40,306 bases of DNA, taken from contig JBGAPI010000046.1 in NCBI GenBank assembly GCA_044221335.1, positions 1 through 40,306 on the forward strand, given 5' to 3'. Positions within the stretch are counted from its first letter, which is position 1; every line of letters starts with the position of its first letter. Both the position numbers and the translations under genes were made by a program. Below are positions 16,927-24,961 of this stretch, piece by piece. The notes beneath the pieces are model-generated. The model searched no databases. It was not told the origin of the DNA and was given only the letters and a program-made list of their open reading frames with translations. This stretch comes from JBGAPI01 sp044221335. GTDB taxonomy: Bacteria > Pseudomonadota > Gammaproteobacteria > Xanthomonadales > Ahniellaceae.

Positions 16927-17624
16927 CCGGCGACCGCGTGCGCCTGCCGCCGGGCTGGAAGCAGCGGCTCGGCCCGCTGTTCGATACCCCCACGATGGCG
17001 GCCCTGCGCGAATTCCTGCGCGCCGAGAAGCAGGCCGGGTCGACGATCTACCCGCCCGGCAATCAGATCTTCGCCGCGCTCGATGCCACCGACTTCGACC
17101 AGGTCAAGGTCGTCGTCCTCGGCCAGGATCCCTACCACGGCCCGCGCCAGGCCCACGGCCTTTGCTTCTCGGTGCAGCCCGGGGTGCCGGCTCCGCCGTC
17201 GCTCAACAATATCTTCATCGAACTGGAACGCGACGTCGGCGCCCGTCGCCCCGACCACGGCTGCCTGACGCCGTGGGCGCGGCAGGGCGTGCTGCTGCTG
17301 AACTCGGTACTGACCGTGGCCGCCGGCCGCGCGGCGTCGCACCAGGGTCGCGGCTGGGAGGGCTTCACCGATGCGATCGTCGACCACCTGAATCGCGAAC
17401 GTGAGCACCTGGTGTTCCTGCTGTGGGGCTCGCCCGCGCAGGCCAAGGGCCGGATCGTCGACCGCAGCCGCCATCGCGTGCTGACGGCGCCCCACCCGTC
17501 GCCGCTGTCCGCCCACCGCGGCTTCTTCGGATGCGGCCACTTTTCTGCCGCCAACCGCTACCTGCTGGAACATGGCCGCGCGCCGATCGACTGGCAGTTG
17601 CCGCCACGCGCCGCCCTGGACTGA
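16923..17624 (+). CDS. ung: Uracil-DNA glycosylase, family 1
   Basis: The 233-residue enzyme removes uracil from DNA to start base-excision repair. The water-activating motif GQDPYHG (Asp69) and the Leu-intercalation loop 'HPSPLSAHRGFFGC' are intact, as is 'FLLWGSPAQ'. Length and motif order fit family 1 Ung. The ATG overlaps the stop of the response regulator. Confidence 0.96.
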   Translation: MTGDRVRLPPGWKQRLGPLFDTPTMAALREFLRAEKQAGSTIYPPGNQIFAALDATDFDQVKVVVLGQDPYHGPRQAHGLCFSVQPGVPAPPSLNNIFIELERDVGARRPDHGCLTPWARQGVLLLNSVLTVAAGRAASHQGRGWEGFTDAIVDHLNREREHLVFLLWGSPAQAKGRIVDRSRHRVLTAPHPSPLSAHRGFFGCGHFSAANRYLLEHGRAPIDWQLPPRAALD

Positions 17625-17724
17625 CGGACGCACCCGGCTTCACCCTACCTTGACACCTGATCTACAATGGAAATCAAGCAGTTGGGATAAGTTTTGTTGC
17701 AATTGTTGGACCGGGGGCGCCGAG

Positions 17725-17860
17725 CGCTGCCGGTGAGCAAGGGGAGTAGCTCCCGCCGCGCCAGTCGTCAGCACGAAAGCGATCGCTTTCCGGCTGCGCG
17801 GGCATCGAAGACTTCGATGCGAGCAAGACCTTGCCCGTACGTCAGCGGACGCTGGCGGCG
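17725..17860 (+). promoter_or_regulatory. yybP-ykoY family (Mn2+) riboswitch upstream of terC
   Basis: The hallmark GGGGAGUAGC sits at 17741-17750. A GUCGUCAGCAC segment, a GAAAGCGAUCGCUUUC hairpin and the second conserved block GAGCAAGACCUUGCCCGUACGU-like element near 17821 follow, in the order of the yybP-ykoY aptamer. This class senses Mn2+ and typically controls TerC/Alx, MntP and related transporters, which fits the terC gene 64 bases downstream. The exact ends are estimates. A TTGACA at 17650 lacks a well-spaced -10, so the promoter is not assigned. Confidence 0.85.
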
Positions 17861-17888
17861 GGCGGTCTTGGCGACCCCCGCATCCACG

Positions 17889-17916
17889 TCCGCCGATCAA
17901 CCTGGATCACGGCGGA
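17889..17916 (+). promoter_or_regulatory. Hairpin overlapping the terC ribosome binding site (candidate expression platform)
   Basis: TCCGCC (17889-17894) can pair with GGCGGA (17911-17916), extended by a GATC/GATC pairing with a two-base bulge. The right arm covers part of the GGAGG site at 17914-17918 that serves the ATG at 17924. The riboswitch could therefore act by exposing or hiding the ribosome binding site. The link to ligand binding is inferred. Confidence 0.5.
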
Positions 17917-17923
17917 GGCGGGG

Positions 17924-18889
17924 ATGGAGACGATCGGAACATTCGGAATGTGGGCGAGCTTCACGGCCTTCGTGCTGGCCGCGATCGCTGTCGACCTGTT
18001 GCTGCTGAAGACCCAGGGCTCGCACCGCGTCAGTACCCGCGAGGCGCTGGTGTGGTCGCTGGTCTGGGTCGGACTGGCTGGCGTCTTCTGCATCGGGCTG
18101 TGGAGCTACCTCGACGGCGAGCACGGACGCGCCATCGCCAACCAGAAAGCGACGGAGTTCATCACCGGCTATCTGATTGAAAAGTCGCTTTCGATCGACA
18201 ACGTCTTCGTTTTCCTCACGATCTTCGGCTATTTCGCGGTCCCTGCCGAACTCCAGAAGCGCGCAATCATCCTCGGCGTTCTCGGTGCGATCGTGCTTCG
18301 GGTCCTGATGATCCTGGTGGGCGGCCTGCTGATCGCCCGCTTTCACTGGATCCTGTACCTGTTCGGCCTGTTCCTCGTGGTCACCGGCGCCAAGATGATG
18401 TGGTTCGCCGACAGTGAGGGCGACTTCGAGCGCAACCCGGTTCTGGTCTTCCTGCGCCGGCACCTGCGGCTGACCTCGCAGCACCACGGCGAGCGATTAT
18501 CCGTCCGGATCGAAGGCCGACGCTGGTACACCCCCCTGTTTGCGGTGCTGGTGCTGATCGGGATCACCGACGTGATCTTCGCGGTCGACTCGATCCCCGC
18601 GGTGTTCGCCGTCACCGAGGATCCGTTCATCGTGATGAGCGCCAACGTGTTCGCGATTCTCGGCCTGCGCGCCATGTTCTTCCTCCTCGCCGATCTGAAG
18701 GACCGCTTCCACCTGCTCTCCCATGGCCTCGCCGTGGTCCTGATGCTGGTGGGCGTGAAGATGCTGCTGGCGGGCGTGATCAAGATCCCGACGCTGCTGT
18801 CGCTCGGCCTGGTCGCGGCGATCCTGGCCACCAGCATGGTCCTGAGCTGGCGTTGGCCGAAACCGCGGGAGGCCACCACCGACGCGTAA
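17924..18889 (+). CDS. TerC/Alx-family integral membrane protein, likely Mn2+ exporter
   Basis: The 321-residue protein has about nine membrane helices and the TerC-family signatures 'EKSLSIDNVFVF' (Asp in the third helix) and 'ITDVIFAVDSIPAVFAVT' (two Asp residues). These acidic helices are the presumed metal path. The family was named after tellurite resistance, but Alx-type members behind yybP-ykoY riboswitches export manganese, which is the role preferred here. The ATG at 17924 follows GGAGG and begins the first hydrophobic segment; an in-frame ATG 31 codons earlier lies inside the riboswitch. Confidence 0.92.
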   Translation: METIGTFGMWASFTAFVLAAIAVDLLLLKTQGSHRVSTREALVWSLVWVGLAGVFCIGLWSYLDGEHGRAIANQKATEFITGYLIEKSLSIDNVFVFLTIFGYFAVPAELQKRAIILGVLGAIVLRVLMILVGGLLIARFHWILYLFGLFLVVTGAKMMWFADSEGDFERNPVLVFLRRHLRLTSQHHGERLSVRIEGRRWYTPLFAVLVLIGITDVIFAVDSIPAVFAVTEDPFIVMSANVFAILGLRAMFFLLADLKDRFHLLSHGLAVVLMLVGVKMLLAGVIKIPTLLSLGLVAAILATSMVLSWRWPKPREATTDA

Positions 18890-18911
18890 GTGACTGATTC
18901 GAAAAAAACTG

Positions 18912-18940
18912 TTGAATGGAACCTTTGCGGGATTTAGCAC
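18912..18940 (+). promoter_or_regulatory. rpoH: Candidate rpoH promoter
   Basis: TTGAAT (18912-18917) and TAGCAC (18935-18940) are spaced by 17 bases; the second is weak and lies inside the CIRCE element. A second possibility uses TTAGCA (18934) and TAAAAT (18958) with an 18-base spacer. Either way the CIRCE operator covers the promoter. Confidence 0.35.
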
Positions 18941-18960
18941 TCTAAACGACCGAGTGCTAA
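18934..18960 (+). promoter_or_regulatory. CIRCE operator (HrcA binding site) upstream of rpoH
   Basis: The sequence TTAGCACTC-N9-GAGTGCTAA is a perfect match to the CIRCE consensus. HrcA binds CIRCE and represses heat-shock genes such as groESL until heat or unfolded protein titrates it. The site lies 55 bases before the rpoH start and overlaps the candidate promoter. Confidence 0.95.
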
Positions 18961-19015
18961 AATTCGGACATTGCGAAGCCGGAGGATTCCGGTCTTTGGC
19001 TTACAGGAGAACATC

Positions 19016-19873
<858 letters not shown>

Positions 19874-19896
19874 GCAGTCCGATGATCGGATCGAGG

Positions 19897-19928
19897 ACGA
19901 CGGCCCTGCGGGGCCGTCGTTCGTTTCG
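19897..19928 (+). terminator. Rho-independent terminator after rpoH
   Basis: Perfect 10-base arms (ACGACGGCCC and GGGCCGTCGT) enclose a four-base loop TGCG and are followed by TCGTTTC. It starts 23 bases after the rpoH stop. Confidence 0.8.
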
Positions 19929-19997
19929 GGACGGCGGATCGCGGCGACCGCCCTACAGCGACCGGGAACTTCTGGCTGGATCGCCACACGTATCGGA

Positions 19998-20315
19998 ATG
20001 GCACGGCGTCCTTCCCGATGGCTCGTCATCGTCCTGAGCCTGATCCTGCTGCTGCAGGGCCTCTGGAGATCGGCAGAGCCGCCGATGGCGGACGGCTGCC
20101 CGGCGTCGCACCCGGGACAGTCGCATCCGTCCTCTCCATCGCCGATGACCGCCAACGGCTGTGCGACCTGCTGCTTCGCCCTGGCCGTGCTCCCGGATCC
20201 GCTACGCCTGCCCATCCTCGCGCCAGACACGGCGCCCGCGACGCCTTCACCCTCGTCGCCGATTCCAACGGCCTACGCCACCATCTGGCGCCCACCCATG
20301 ACAGCTCTGGTATGA
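19998..20315 (+). CDS. Small exported protein with a Cys/His-containing loop (DUF2946-like)
   Basis: The 105-residue product has one hydrophobic N-terminal segment ('WLVIVLSLILLLQGLW') that is either a signal peptide or an anchor. A region follows with a Cys and two His residues ('GCPASHPGQSHP'), then 'NGCATCCFALA'. The tail is Pro-rich and ends near 'WRPPM'. This layout resembles DUF2946-type small proteins found with copper-resistance genes, but the resemblance is loose. The start at 19998 has only a weak CGGA upstream. The next small gene begins 38 bases later, so the two may be cotranscribed. Confidence 0.5.
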   Translation: MARRPSRWLVIVLSLILLLQGLWRSAEPPMADGCPASHPGQSHPSSPSPMTANGCATCCFALAVLPDPLRLPILAPDTAPATPSPSSPIPTAYATIWRPPMTALV

Positions 20316-20353
20316 GTCGTGTCGTACCAATCACTCAATCAAGAGGAAATGTC

Positions 20354-20503
20354 ATGAAGACTCTCGCAGTGAGCGCCCTGGTGGCGCTCTCCACCTTGCT
20401 CTCCAGCAAGTCCGCCTGGGCCATCGTTGCGGTCGGGGCAGCCTGCTGCGCCGTCGGCGCGGACGGCTGCGGCGGCTGCCCGGGATGCCCGGACTGTCCG
20501 TGA
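20354..20503 (+). CDS. Cysteine-rich secreted mini-protein
   Basis: This 49-residue protein has a clear signal peptide (residues 1-23, ending SAWA) and a mature part of about 26 residues with six cysteines ('ACCAVGADGC', then 'GGCPGCPDCP'). AGAGGAA sits seven bases before the ATG, which is among the better ribosome sites here. The CPGCPDCP tail suggests metal binding in the periplasm. No known family was recognised. It follows the DUF2946-like gene and may function with it. Confidence 0.65.
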   Translation: MKTLAVSALVALSTLLSSKSAWAIVAVGAACCAVGADGCGGCPGCPDCP

Positions 20504-20568
20504 GCCGCCATGGGGCCGTGAGCAAGCGCGGAGCGCAGCCCCCGCGGTCCCGGTGCTGAAACAAGAAA

Positions 20569-20597
20569 ACCGGCGCGCAGGGAAGCGCGCCGGTCTT
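20569..20597 (-). terminator. Strong terminator shared by convergent genes, best for oleA
   Basis: Ten-base perfect arms (ACCGGCGCGC and GCGCGCCGGT) surround a six-base loop. On the minus strand the hairpin is followed by TTTTCTTGTTTC, a good U-tract, so it should end oleA transcripts. On the plus strand it is followed by CTTCAA, which is less effective. Confidence 0.85.
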
Positions 20598-20646
20598 CAA
20601 GCCCAGTCTTTGCCTTGAGCAGGCGATTCGCGCGCCGCGCGAATCC

Positions 20647-21663
20647 CTACCAGACGACCTCGGCCATCGAGCAGTTGAGGCCGGAGCCGATCCCGAGCAG
20701 CGCGACCCGCTTGCCCTTCGACAGGCGGCCGGACTCCTTCAGCTTCGACAGCGCGATCGGCACCGAGGCTGGGCCGACGTTGCCGAACTCCGGGAACACG
20801 GTCAGGACCTTCTTCGGGTCGATGCCGAGCAGGTCGACCACCGCCGCGGTGTGCACCCGGCTGATCTGGTGGATCACGAACTCGTCGAGCTCGCTGACCG
20901 CCCAGCCGAGGCCGGCGCGCGCGGCCTGGAAGGTCTTGGCGGCCAGCTTCAGGCCCTCGACCAGCAGAGTGCGGGTGTCGGTCACCATCCGGTCCATGTT
21001 GCCGCGGCACAGGTGCGAGAAGTTGGTCGCCGCCCGGGTCACGGTGCCGAGGAAGCGGTGGCCGTTCGGCAGCAGCTCGGCGCGGCCCATCACCATCGCG
21101 GCGGCGCCGGAGCCGAGCGTCAGCGAGGCGAATTCGTTGCGGAACTGGTCGGCGGTGACGTCCGGCTGCAGGAGGCGCTGGATGGTCCGCTCGGCGATGG
21201 TGTTGCTGCACTCGCCGTCGACGATCAGCGCGTATTCGATGTCGCCGCGCTCGATCATCCGGGCAGCGATGTCCATGCCGTTCAGGAACGCGAGGCAGGC
21301 ATTGCCGACATCGAAGTTCTGGCAGGTGTCGGCCAGGCCGAGGTTGCCGTGGATGATGGAGGCCGTGGACGGCTCCAGGAAGTCGCGGCAGACCGAGGTG
21401 TTGATCAGGATCCCGATCGCCTCGTGCGACACGCCGGACTCGGCGATCGCCTTCTGCGCCGCCCAGGTCGCCGCGTCGGACGGCTGCACATCGGCGTCCC
21501 ACACCCGGCGCTCGTGGATGCCGGCGACTTCCTCCAGCAGGTTCTCGCGGATGCCGAGGCGGTCGAGGGTCGGCTGCAGGCGGTCCATGATCTCGGCGGA
21601 CGACAGCCGCGTGGGCGCATCGACGTGGGAGACGCTGGCAATGGCGACGTGCTTGAACAGCAT
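20647..21663 (-). CDS. oleA: OleA-type thiolase (long-chain beta-ketoacid synthase)
   Basis: The 338-residue protein closely resembles OleA of Xanthomonas campestris as I remember it. It begins 'MLFKHVAIASVSHVDAP' and has 'AGIHERRVWDADVQPSDAAT', the active-site Cys123 in 'DVGNACLAFLNGMD', the catalytic His in 'EFVIHQISRVHT', and Asn in 'EFGNVGPASVP'. It ends 'IGSGLNCSMAEVVW'. OleA joins two acyl-CoA molecules head to head to give a beta-ketoacid, the first step to long-chain olefins or beta-lactones. FabH-type ketosynthases share the fold but have a different N terminus. The partner genes oleB, oleC and oleD are not adjacent. The start at 21663 has a poor ribosome site, but the N terminus aligns with the family. 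Confidence 0.9.
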   Translation of the reverse strand: MLFKHVAIASVSHVDAPTRLSSAEIMDRLQPTLDRLGIRENLLEEVAGIHERRVWDADVQPSDAATWAAQKAIAESGVSHEAIGILINTSVCRDFLEPSTASIIHGNLGLADTCQNFDVGNACLAFLNGMDIAARMIERGDIEYALIVDGECSNTIAERTIQRLLQPDVTADQFRNEFASLTLGSGAAAMVMGRAELLPNGHRFLGTVTRAATNFSHLCRGNMDRMVTDTRTLLVEGLKLAAKTFQAARAGLGWAVSELDEFVIHQISRVHTAAVVDLLGIDPKKVLTVFPEFGNVGPASVPIALSKLKESGRLSKGKRVALLGIGSGLNCSMAEVVW

Positions 21664-21820
21664 GGGGCGGTTCCAGGTAAATCGGACTGGACACGGTAGC
21701 GACTCGCTCCCGACGCCGCAACCAAACGGCCTCCGGGAAGCCGGCCGACGGCCCAGGGAAACGTCACGCTTGATCAATCGCGCCCGCCGAAGACGCGTAG
21801 GACGAGGGAAATGACCCCGC

Positions 21821-21842
21821 GCGGGCCCCTCATCGGGCCCGC
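21821..21842. other. Small hairpin in the oleA / tailed-protein intergenic region
   Basis: Eight-base arms GCGGGCCC and GGGCCCGC surround a six-base loop. The 294-base gap between the divergent oleA and the plus-strand gene at 21958 presumably holds both promoters; none was clear enough to name. Confidence 0.4.
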
Positions 21843-21957
21843 CGACATGTCGCCGGCGCCGACGGGACGACGCCCGTAACCGATGGGTCCGCCCGGAAAC
21901 GGAGAGGTCGGCAGGGACACCGTCCATGGTCACTCAGCGCGCCGAACGGAGTTGAGG

Positions 21958-23232
21958 ATGAATCGCTGTCTGCTCGCCATCGTCGTCGGTCTGACCGGAC
22001 TCCTGACGGGCCCGTGCCGCGGCGCCGACCTGCTGCTGCTGGCGGTCGGCACCACCCGGCCACCGTGGCACGTCGATCCCGCCTGTCGCGGCCTCTGGCT
22101 GGTCGATGTCGACAGCGCCGTCGTCGTTCGGCGCTTCGAGGCGCTGGGCTGCGTCGGAAATGTCGTCGTCAGCGGTCCCGGCGAGGCCAGCCTGCTTCGG
22201 CGTCCGGCCTACTACGGCACCGTCGAGGCGGGCCCCACTCTGGCCGCCGTCGACCTCGGCAGCGGGGCCGTCACCGCCGAGCAGCCGCTGCCCACGCTCG
22301 GCACCGGATCGTCGGTCCGATGGATGCGGGCCGTGGGCGACCGCCAGGTGCTGATCGCCGCCGATCACTATGCCAATGGCGTCAATCTGACCCGACTGCT
22401 TCGCGCAGACCACATCGACGAGCACTGGCAGATCCGCGCCGAGGTCGACGTCGCCGAGCACGCCTCGCTCGCCAATGCCGGCGACACGCTGCCGCTCGGT
22501 TCCGCCGCCGGCGGCCTGCTGACGATCCGCCAGCTCGACCTCCGGGACCTGTCGGAGCGTCGCGTCGACCAGCTGCCGTTCGCGGAGACCCGACAGCTGA
22601 ACGCGGTGCAGGTGCGCGGCGAGCACGCCTACGTCTGGTACAAAGTCGGGTTGCAGACCCGCTACGCCGTCTACGACCTCGGAACTCGGGAGCGTCTGCT
22701 CGATGGGGTCTGGCCGGGGGCCGCCGGGACCGACCGCTTCGGCTACGACGCTCACGGCCGGTTGCCTACGTTCACCTATGCCCTGCTGCCGCGCGAGACC
22801 GCGAACTCGCCGCCGGTGCACATCGACCTGTTCGCGGTCGACCTCGAAACCCTGGCGACCGAGCCCTTGGGTAGCCTCGACACCGACACCTTTCCCCAGG
22901 GCTTTCTGCCACGAGGCGACACCGTGCTGACCTGGGCGCCACAGAGCGTGATCTGTTTCACCGGACTGTGCGGACCGGACCCGCCGATCGAGTACTTCCT
23001 GTCCAGCGGCAGTGCGGTGACGGCGAAACAGGGCGAGCCCGCGCTGAACGGGAGCGGCTCGCTGCAGTTCCTGCTGACCGACGCCTCGCTGGCCCTCTCA
23101 CTGCCGGAGGTGATCCCGACCCTCGATGCCGTCGGGCGGATCGCGCTTGCGCTGTCCATGCTGGTCGCGGTGGGCGCGGTCCGGCTCGGCCACCGTTCGC
23201 GCGCGCGGACTCCGGCCCGGGGCGAACGATGA
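21958..23232 (+). CDS. Secreted beta-propeller-like protein with IPTL-CTERM-type sorting tail
   Basis: The 424-residue protein has a signal peptide (residues about 1-22), a long domain rich in short beta segments of propeller character, and a C-terminal tail. The tail reads 'VIPTLDAVGRIALALSMLVAVGAVRLGHRSR': an IPTL motif, a hydrophobic helix and an Arg-rich end, the layout of IPTL-CTERM sorting signals handled by exosortase-type systems. Cys residues ('ACRGL', 'LGCVG', 'ICFTGLCGPDPP') recur at the same relative places in the paralogue at 23653. The ATG at 21958 is followed by the signal peptide. The stop overlaps the cREC start (ATGA). No exosortase lies in the window. The function of the body is unknown. 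Confidence 0.75.
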   Translation: MNRCLLAIVVGLTGLLTGPCRGADLLLLAVGTTRPPWHVDPACRGLWLVDVDSAVVVRRFEALGCVGNVVVSGPGEASLLRRPAYYGTVEAGPTLAAVDLGSGAVTAEQPLPTLGTGSSVRWMRAVGDRQVLIAADHYANGVNLTRLLRADHIDEHWQIRAEVDVAEHASLANAGDTLPLGSAAGGLLTIRQLDLRDLSERRVDQLPFAETRQLNAVQVRGEHAYVWYKVGLQTRYAVYDLGTRERLLDGVWPGAAGTDRFGYDAHGRLPTFTYALLPRETANSPPVHIDLFAVDLETLATEPLGSLDTDTFPQGFLPRGDTVLTWAPQSVICFTGLCGPDPPIEYFLSSGSAVTAKQGEPALNGSGSLQFLLTDASLALSLPEVIPTLDAVGRIALALSMLVAVGAVRLGHRSRARTPARGER

Positions 23233-23561
23233 AGGTGTTCCTCGACGACGAACGGCCGACGCCGGAGGGCTGGGCGCGGGTGTACTGGCCCGACGAGGCG
23301 ATCGCGCTGTTGCGCCAGGGTGGAGTGACCGAGATCAGCCTCGACCACGACCTCGGCGACGATCTGCGCGGCACCGGCGACGACGTGATCGCCTGGATCG
23401 AGGAGCAGGTCGTCCTGCACGGCTACGTGCCGCCGCTGATCCACGTCCACTCCGCCAATCCGTCCGCCCGGATCCGGATGAGCGCCGGGATCGCCGCGAT
23501 CCAGCGGAGGATCGGACGCGCGGACCGGAATGCAGCGCCCGGTCTCCGAGACCCGGACTGA
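23229..23561 (+). CDS. Cyclic-phosphate-processing-like receiver domain protein (cREC)
   Basis: The 110-residue protein is a single small receiver-like domain with 'MKVFLDDERPTP', 'EISLDHDLG' and 'IHVHSANPSARIRM'. These match the cREC family (cyclic-phosphate processing receiver), a REC relative with conserved Asp and His residues predicted by comparative genomics to act on nucleotide or RNA phosphates; a biochemical role is not established. It is translationally coupled to the tailed protein upstream by an ATGA overlap. The last ~20 residues are poorly ordered. It lies between two paralogous secreted proteins, which is an unexpected setting for a cytoplasmic domain. Confidence 0.8.
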   Translation: MKVFLDDERPTPEGWARVYWPDEAIALLRQGGVTEISLDHDLGDDLRGTGDDVIAWIEEQVVLHGYVPPLIHVHSANPSARIRMSAGIAAIQRRIGRADRNAAPGLRDPD

Positions 23562-23652
23562 ACGTTTCCCTGCAAAAGCTGCTGCAACCACGGATGTCCG
23601 ACCGCACGGTCGTGCCGGACTGCACGCCCTATTCCCAACGGAGCGATTCCCC

Positions 23653-24870
23653 ATGCGTCGGAGCCATCCCTGCATCCGTTCGGCTCTCGCCGCTGTGGCC
23701 CTGCTCGTCGCCGCATTGAGCCACGCCGAGTCGCTGCTGCTGCCCGTCGTCACCGCCGTCCCGCCGTACAACGTCGAGGTCGTCTGTCGCGGCCTGCAGG
23801 TGCGCGATGCCGACACCGCGGCCCTGCAGCGCTCGTTTCCGCAGCTCGGCTGCGTGCGGACCGTCGCGAGCGCCGGCGCACGGCGGGCCATCGTCGTCTC
23901 CGGCGCATCCGTGTACGGCGACCGGACCGACGACGCGGCCCGTCTGGTCGATCTCGACGACGGCAAGGTGCTCGCGACCGTGGCGCTCGACCCCGAGCCC
24001 GGCTTATACGTCACCTGGGCGCGCACGCTCGCCGACAACACCTTCCTGGTCGGCCTGATCCAGTCCTCGAGCACCTCGGTCCAGACCCGATTCGTCCGCC
24101 TTGACTTCGACGGCACGACGCTGCGCATCCGGGCGGACGCGACCGTTCCGGGGTTTTCGTCCGAGACGGACCTCGGCGACGTGCTCACGACCCGGCGATC
24201 GGTCGCCAGCGGCGTGGTCGTCGACCAGTACCGGGCGTCCGACCTCGCGGCTCTCGGCAGCGTGCAGTTCGATCAGCCCGCCGGCGTCCATCTGGCGTCC
24301 GTCGAGGTCATCGGAAATCGGATGTACGCCGTCGTGCGCTCCGGCCAGCAGTCCGAACTGCGTGTGCTCGATGCCGCCCATGGGATCCTGATCCGCAGCC
24401 AGCCCTGGCCGACCGACCTGTACGGCTCCGGCGCCCATGATGCGGCCGGCCGCCTGCTCGCGACTCGCAACACCCGGCAATCCAACGGGCGCTACCGTGT
24501 CGATCTGGTCGCCATCGGGCTCGACGACGGCGTGGAGACGCCGCTTGGAACTCGGGACGCTGCGGCGCCCTACCCCCGCCTCGCGCATCGCGACGGCCGC
24601 ACCGTCCTCCTCACCGAGATCATCGGCCTCTGCGATCTCCAGTGTTCGCCCGACCGGCCACTCGACTATGCGATCACCGCCGGACCGGACCTCCGGGTCG
24701 TGGCTGGCGATCCGATGGGAGTGGCGCCGAACTCGGTGCAGTTCCTGGCGCCGTCGGTGGCGCAGGCAGGCGCGAACGCGGTTCCGGCAATGACACCGAT
24801 CGGAGGCGCATGGCCTGTGCTGGCTTTGCTTGCACTCGTGGGACGCGTGTCGCGCGCGTCGCGGGTGTAG
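23653..24870 (+). CDS. Secreted paralogue of the tailed protein at 21958
   Basis: This 405-residue protein has a signal peptide (residues about 1-26, ending SHA) and a body that aligns by eye with the protein encoded at 21958. Shared features include 'CRGL' near residue 45, 'LGCV', a series of propeller-like strands, and a Cys pair in 'IGLCDLQCSPDRPLDY' matching 'ICFTGLCGPDPPIEY'. The tail 'VPAMTPIGGAWPVLALLALVG' followed by an Arg-containing end is a degenerate version of the IPTL/VPxx-type sorting signal. Divergence between the copies is large, so the duplication is old. The function is unknown. Confidence 0.7.
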   Translation: MRRSHPCIRSALAAVALLVAALSHAESLLLPVVTAVPPYNVEVVCRGLQVRDADTAALQRSFPQLGCVRTVASAGARRAIVVSGASVYGDRTDDAARLVDLDDGKVLATVALDPEPGLYVTWARTLADNTFLVGLIQSSSTSVQTRFVRLDFDGTTLRIRADATVPGFSSETDLGDVLTTRRSVASGVVVDQYRASDLAALGSVQFDQPAGVHLASVEVIGNRMYAVVRSGQQSELRVLDAAHGILIRSQPWPTDLYGSGAHDAAGRLLATRNTRQSNGRYRVDLVAIGLDDGVETPLGTRDAAAPYPRLAHRDGRTVLLTEIIGLCDLQCSPDRPLDYAITAGPDLRVVAGDPMGVAPNSVQFLAPSVAQAGANAVPAMTPIGGAWPVLALLALVGRVSRASRV

Positions 24871-24936
24871 GAAGCCGCTGCACCCGGATGCCACACCGCT
24901 GACGTCAGCCAGCGAAGCGGCGGTGCCGGCAACGTC

Positions 24937-24961
24937 GCGGGTCGCGCTGCCCGCGACCCGC
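24937..24961. terminator. Hairpin between convergent genes, touching the xdhC stop
   Basis: Ten-base arms GCGGGTCGCG and CGCGACCCGC enclose a five-base loop. The right arm ends at the first base of the xdhC stop codon (on the minus strand). No U-tract follows on either side, so termination is possible but not certain. Confidence 0.45.

Noticed and set aside
16923..17624. Alternative reading of this frame as part of a long 784-codon gene starting at 15270
   Set aside because: The upstream part lies out of frame over ftsX and the response regulator; the Ung motifs begin only after the ATG at 16923.
17650..17668. TTGACA and TACAAT near the terC riboswitch
   Set aside because: They are separated by only seven bases, too close for a sigma-70 promoter, so the promoter was left unassigned.
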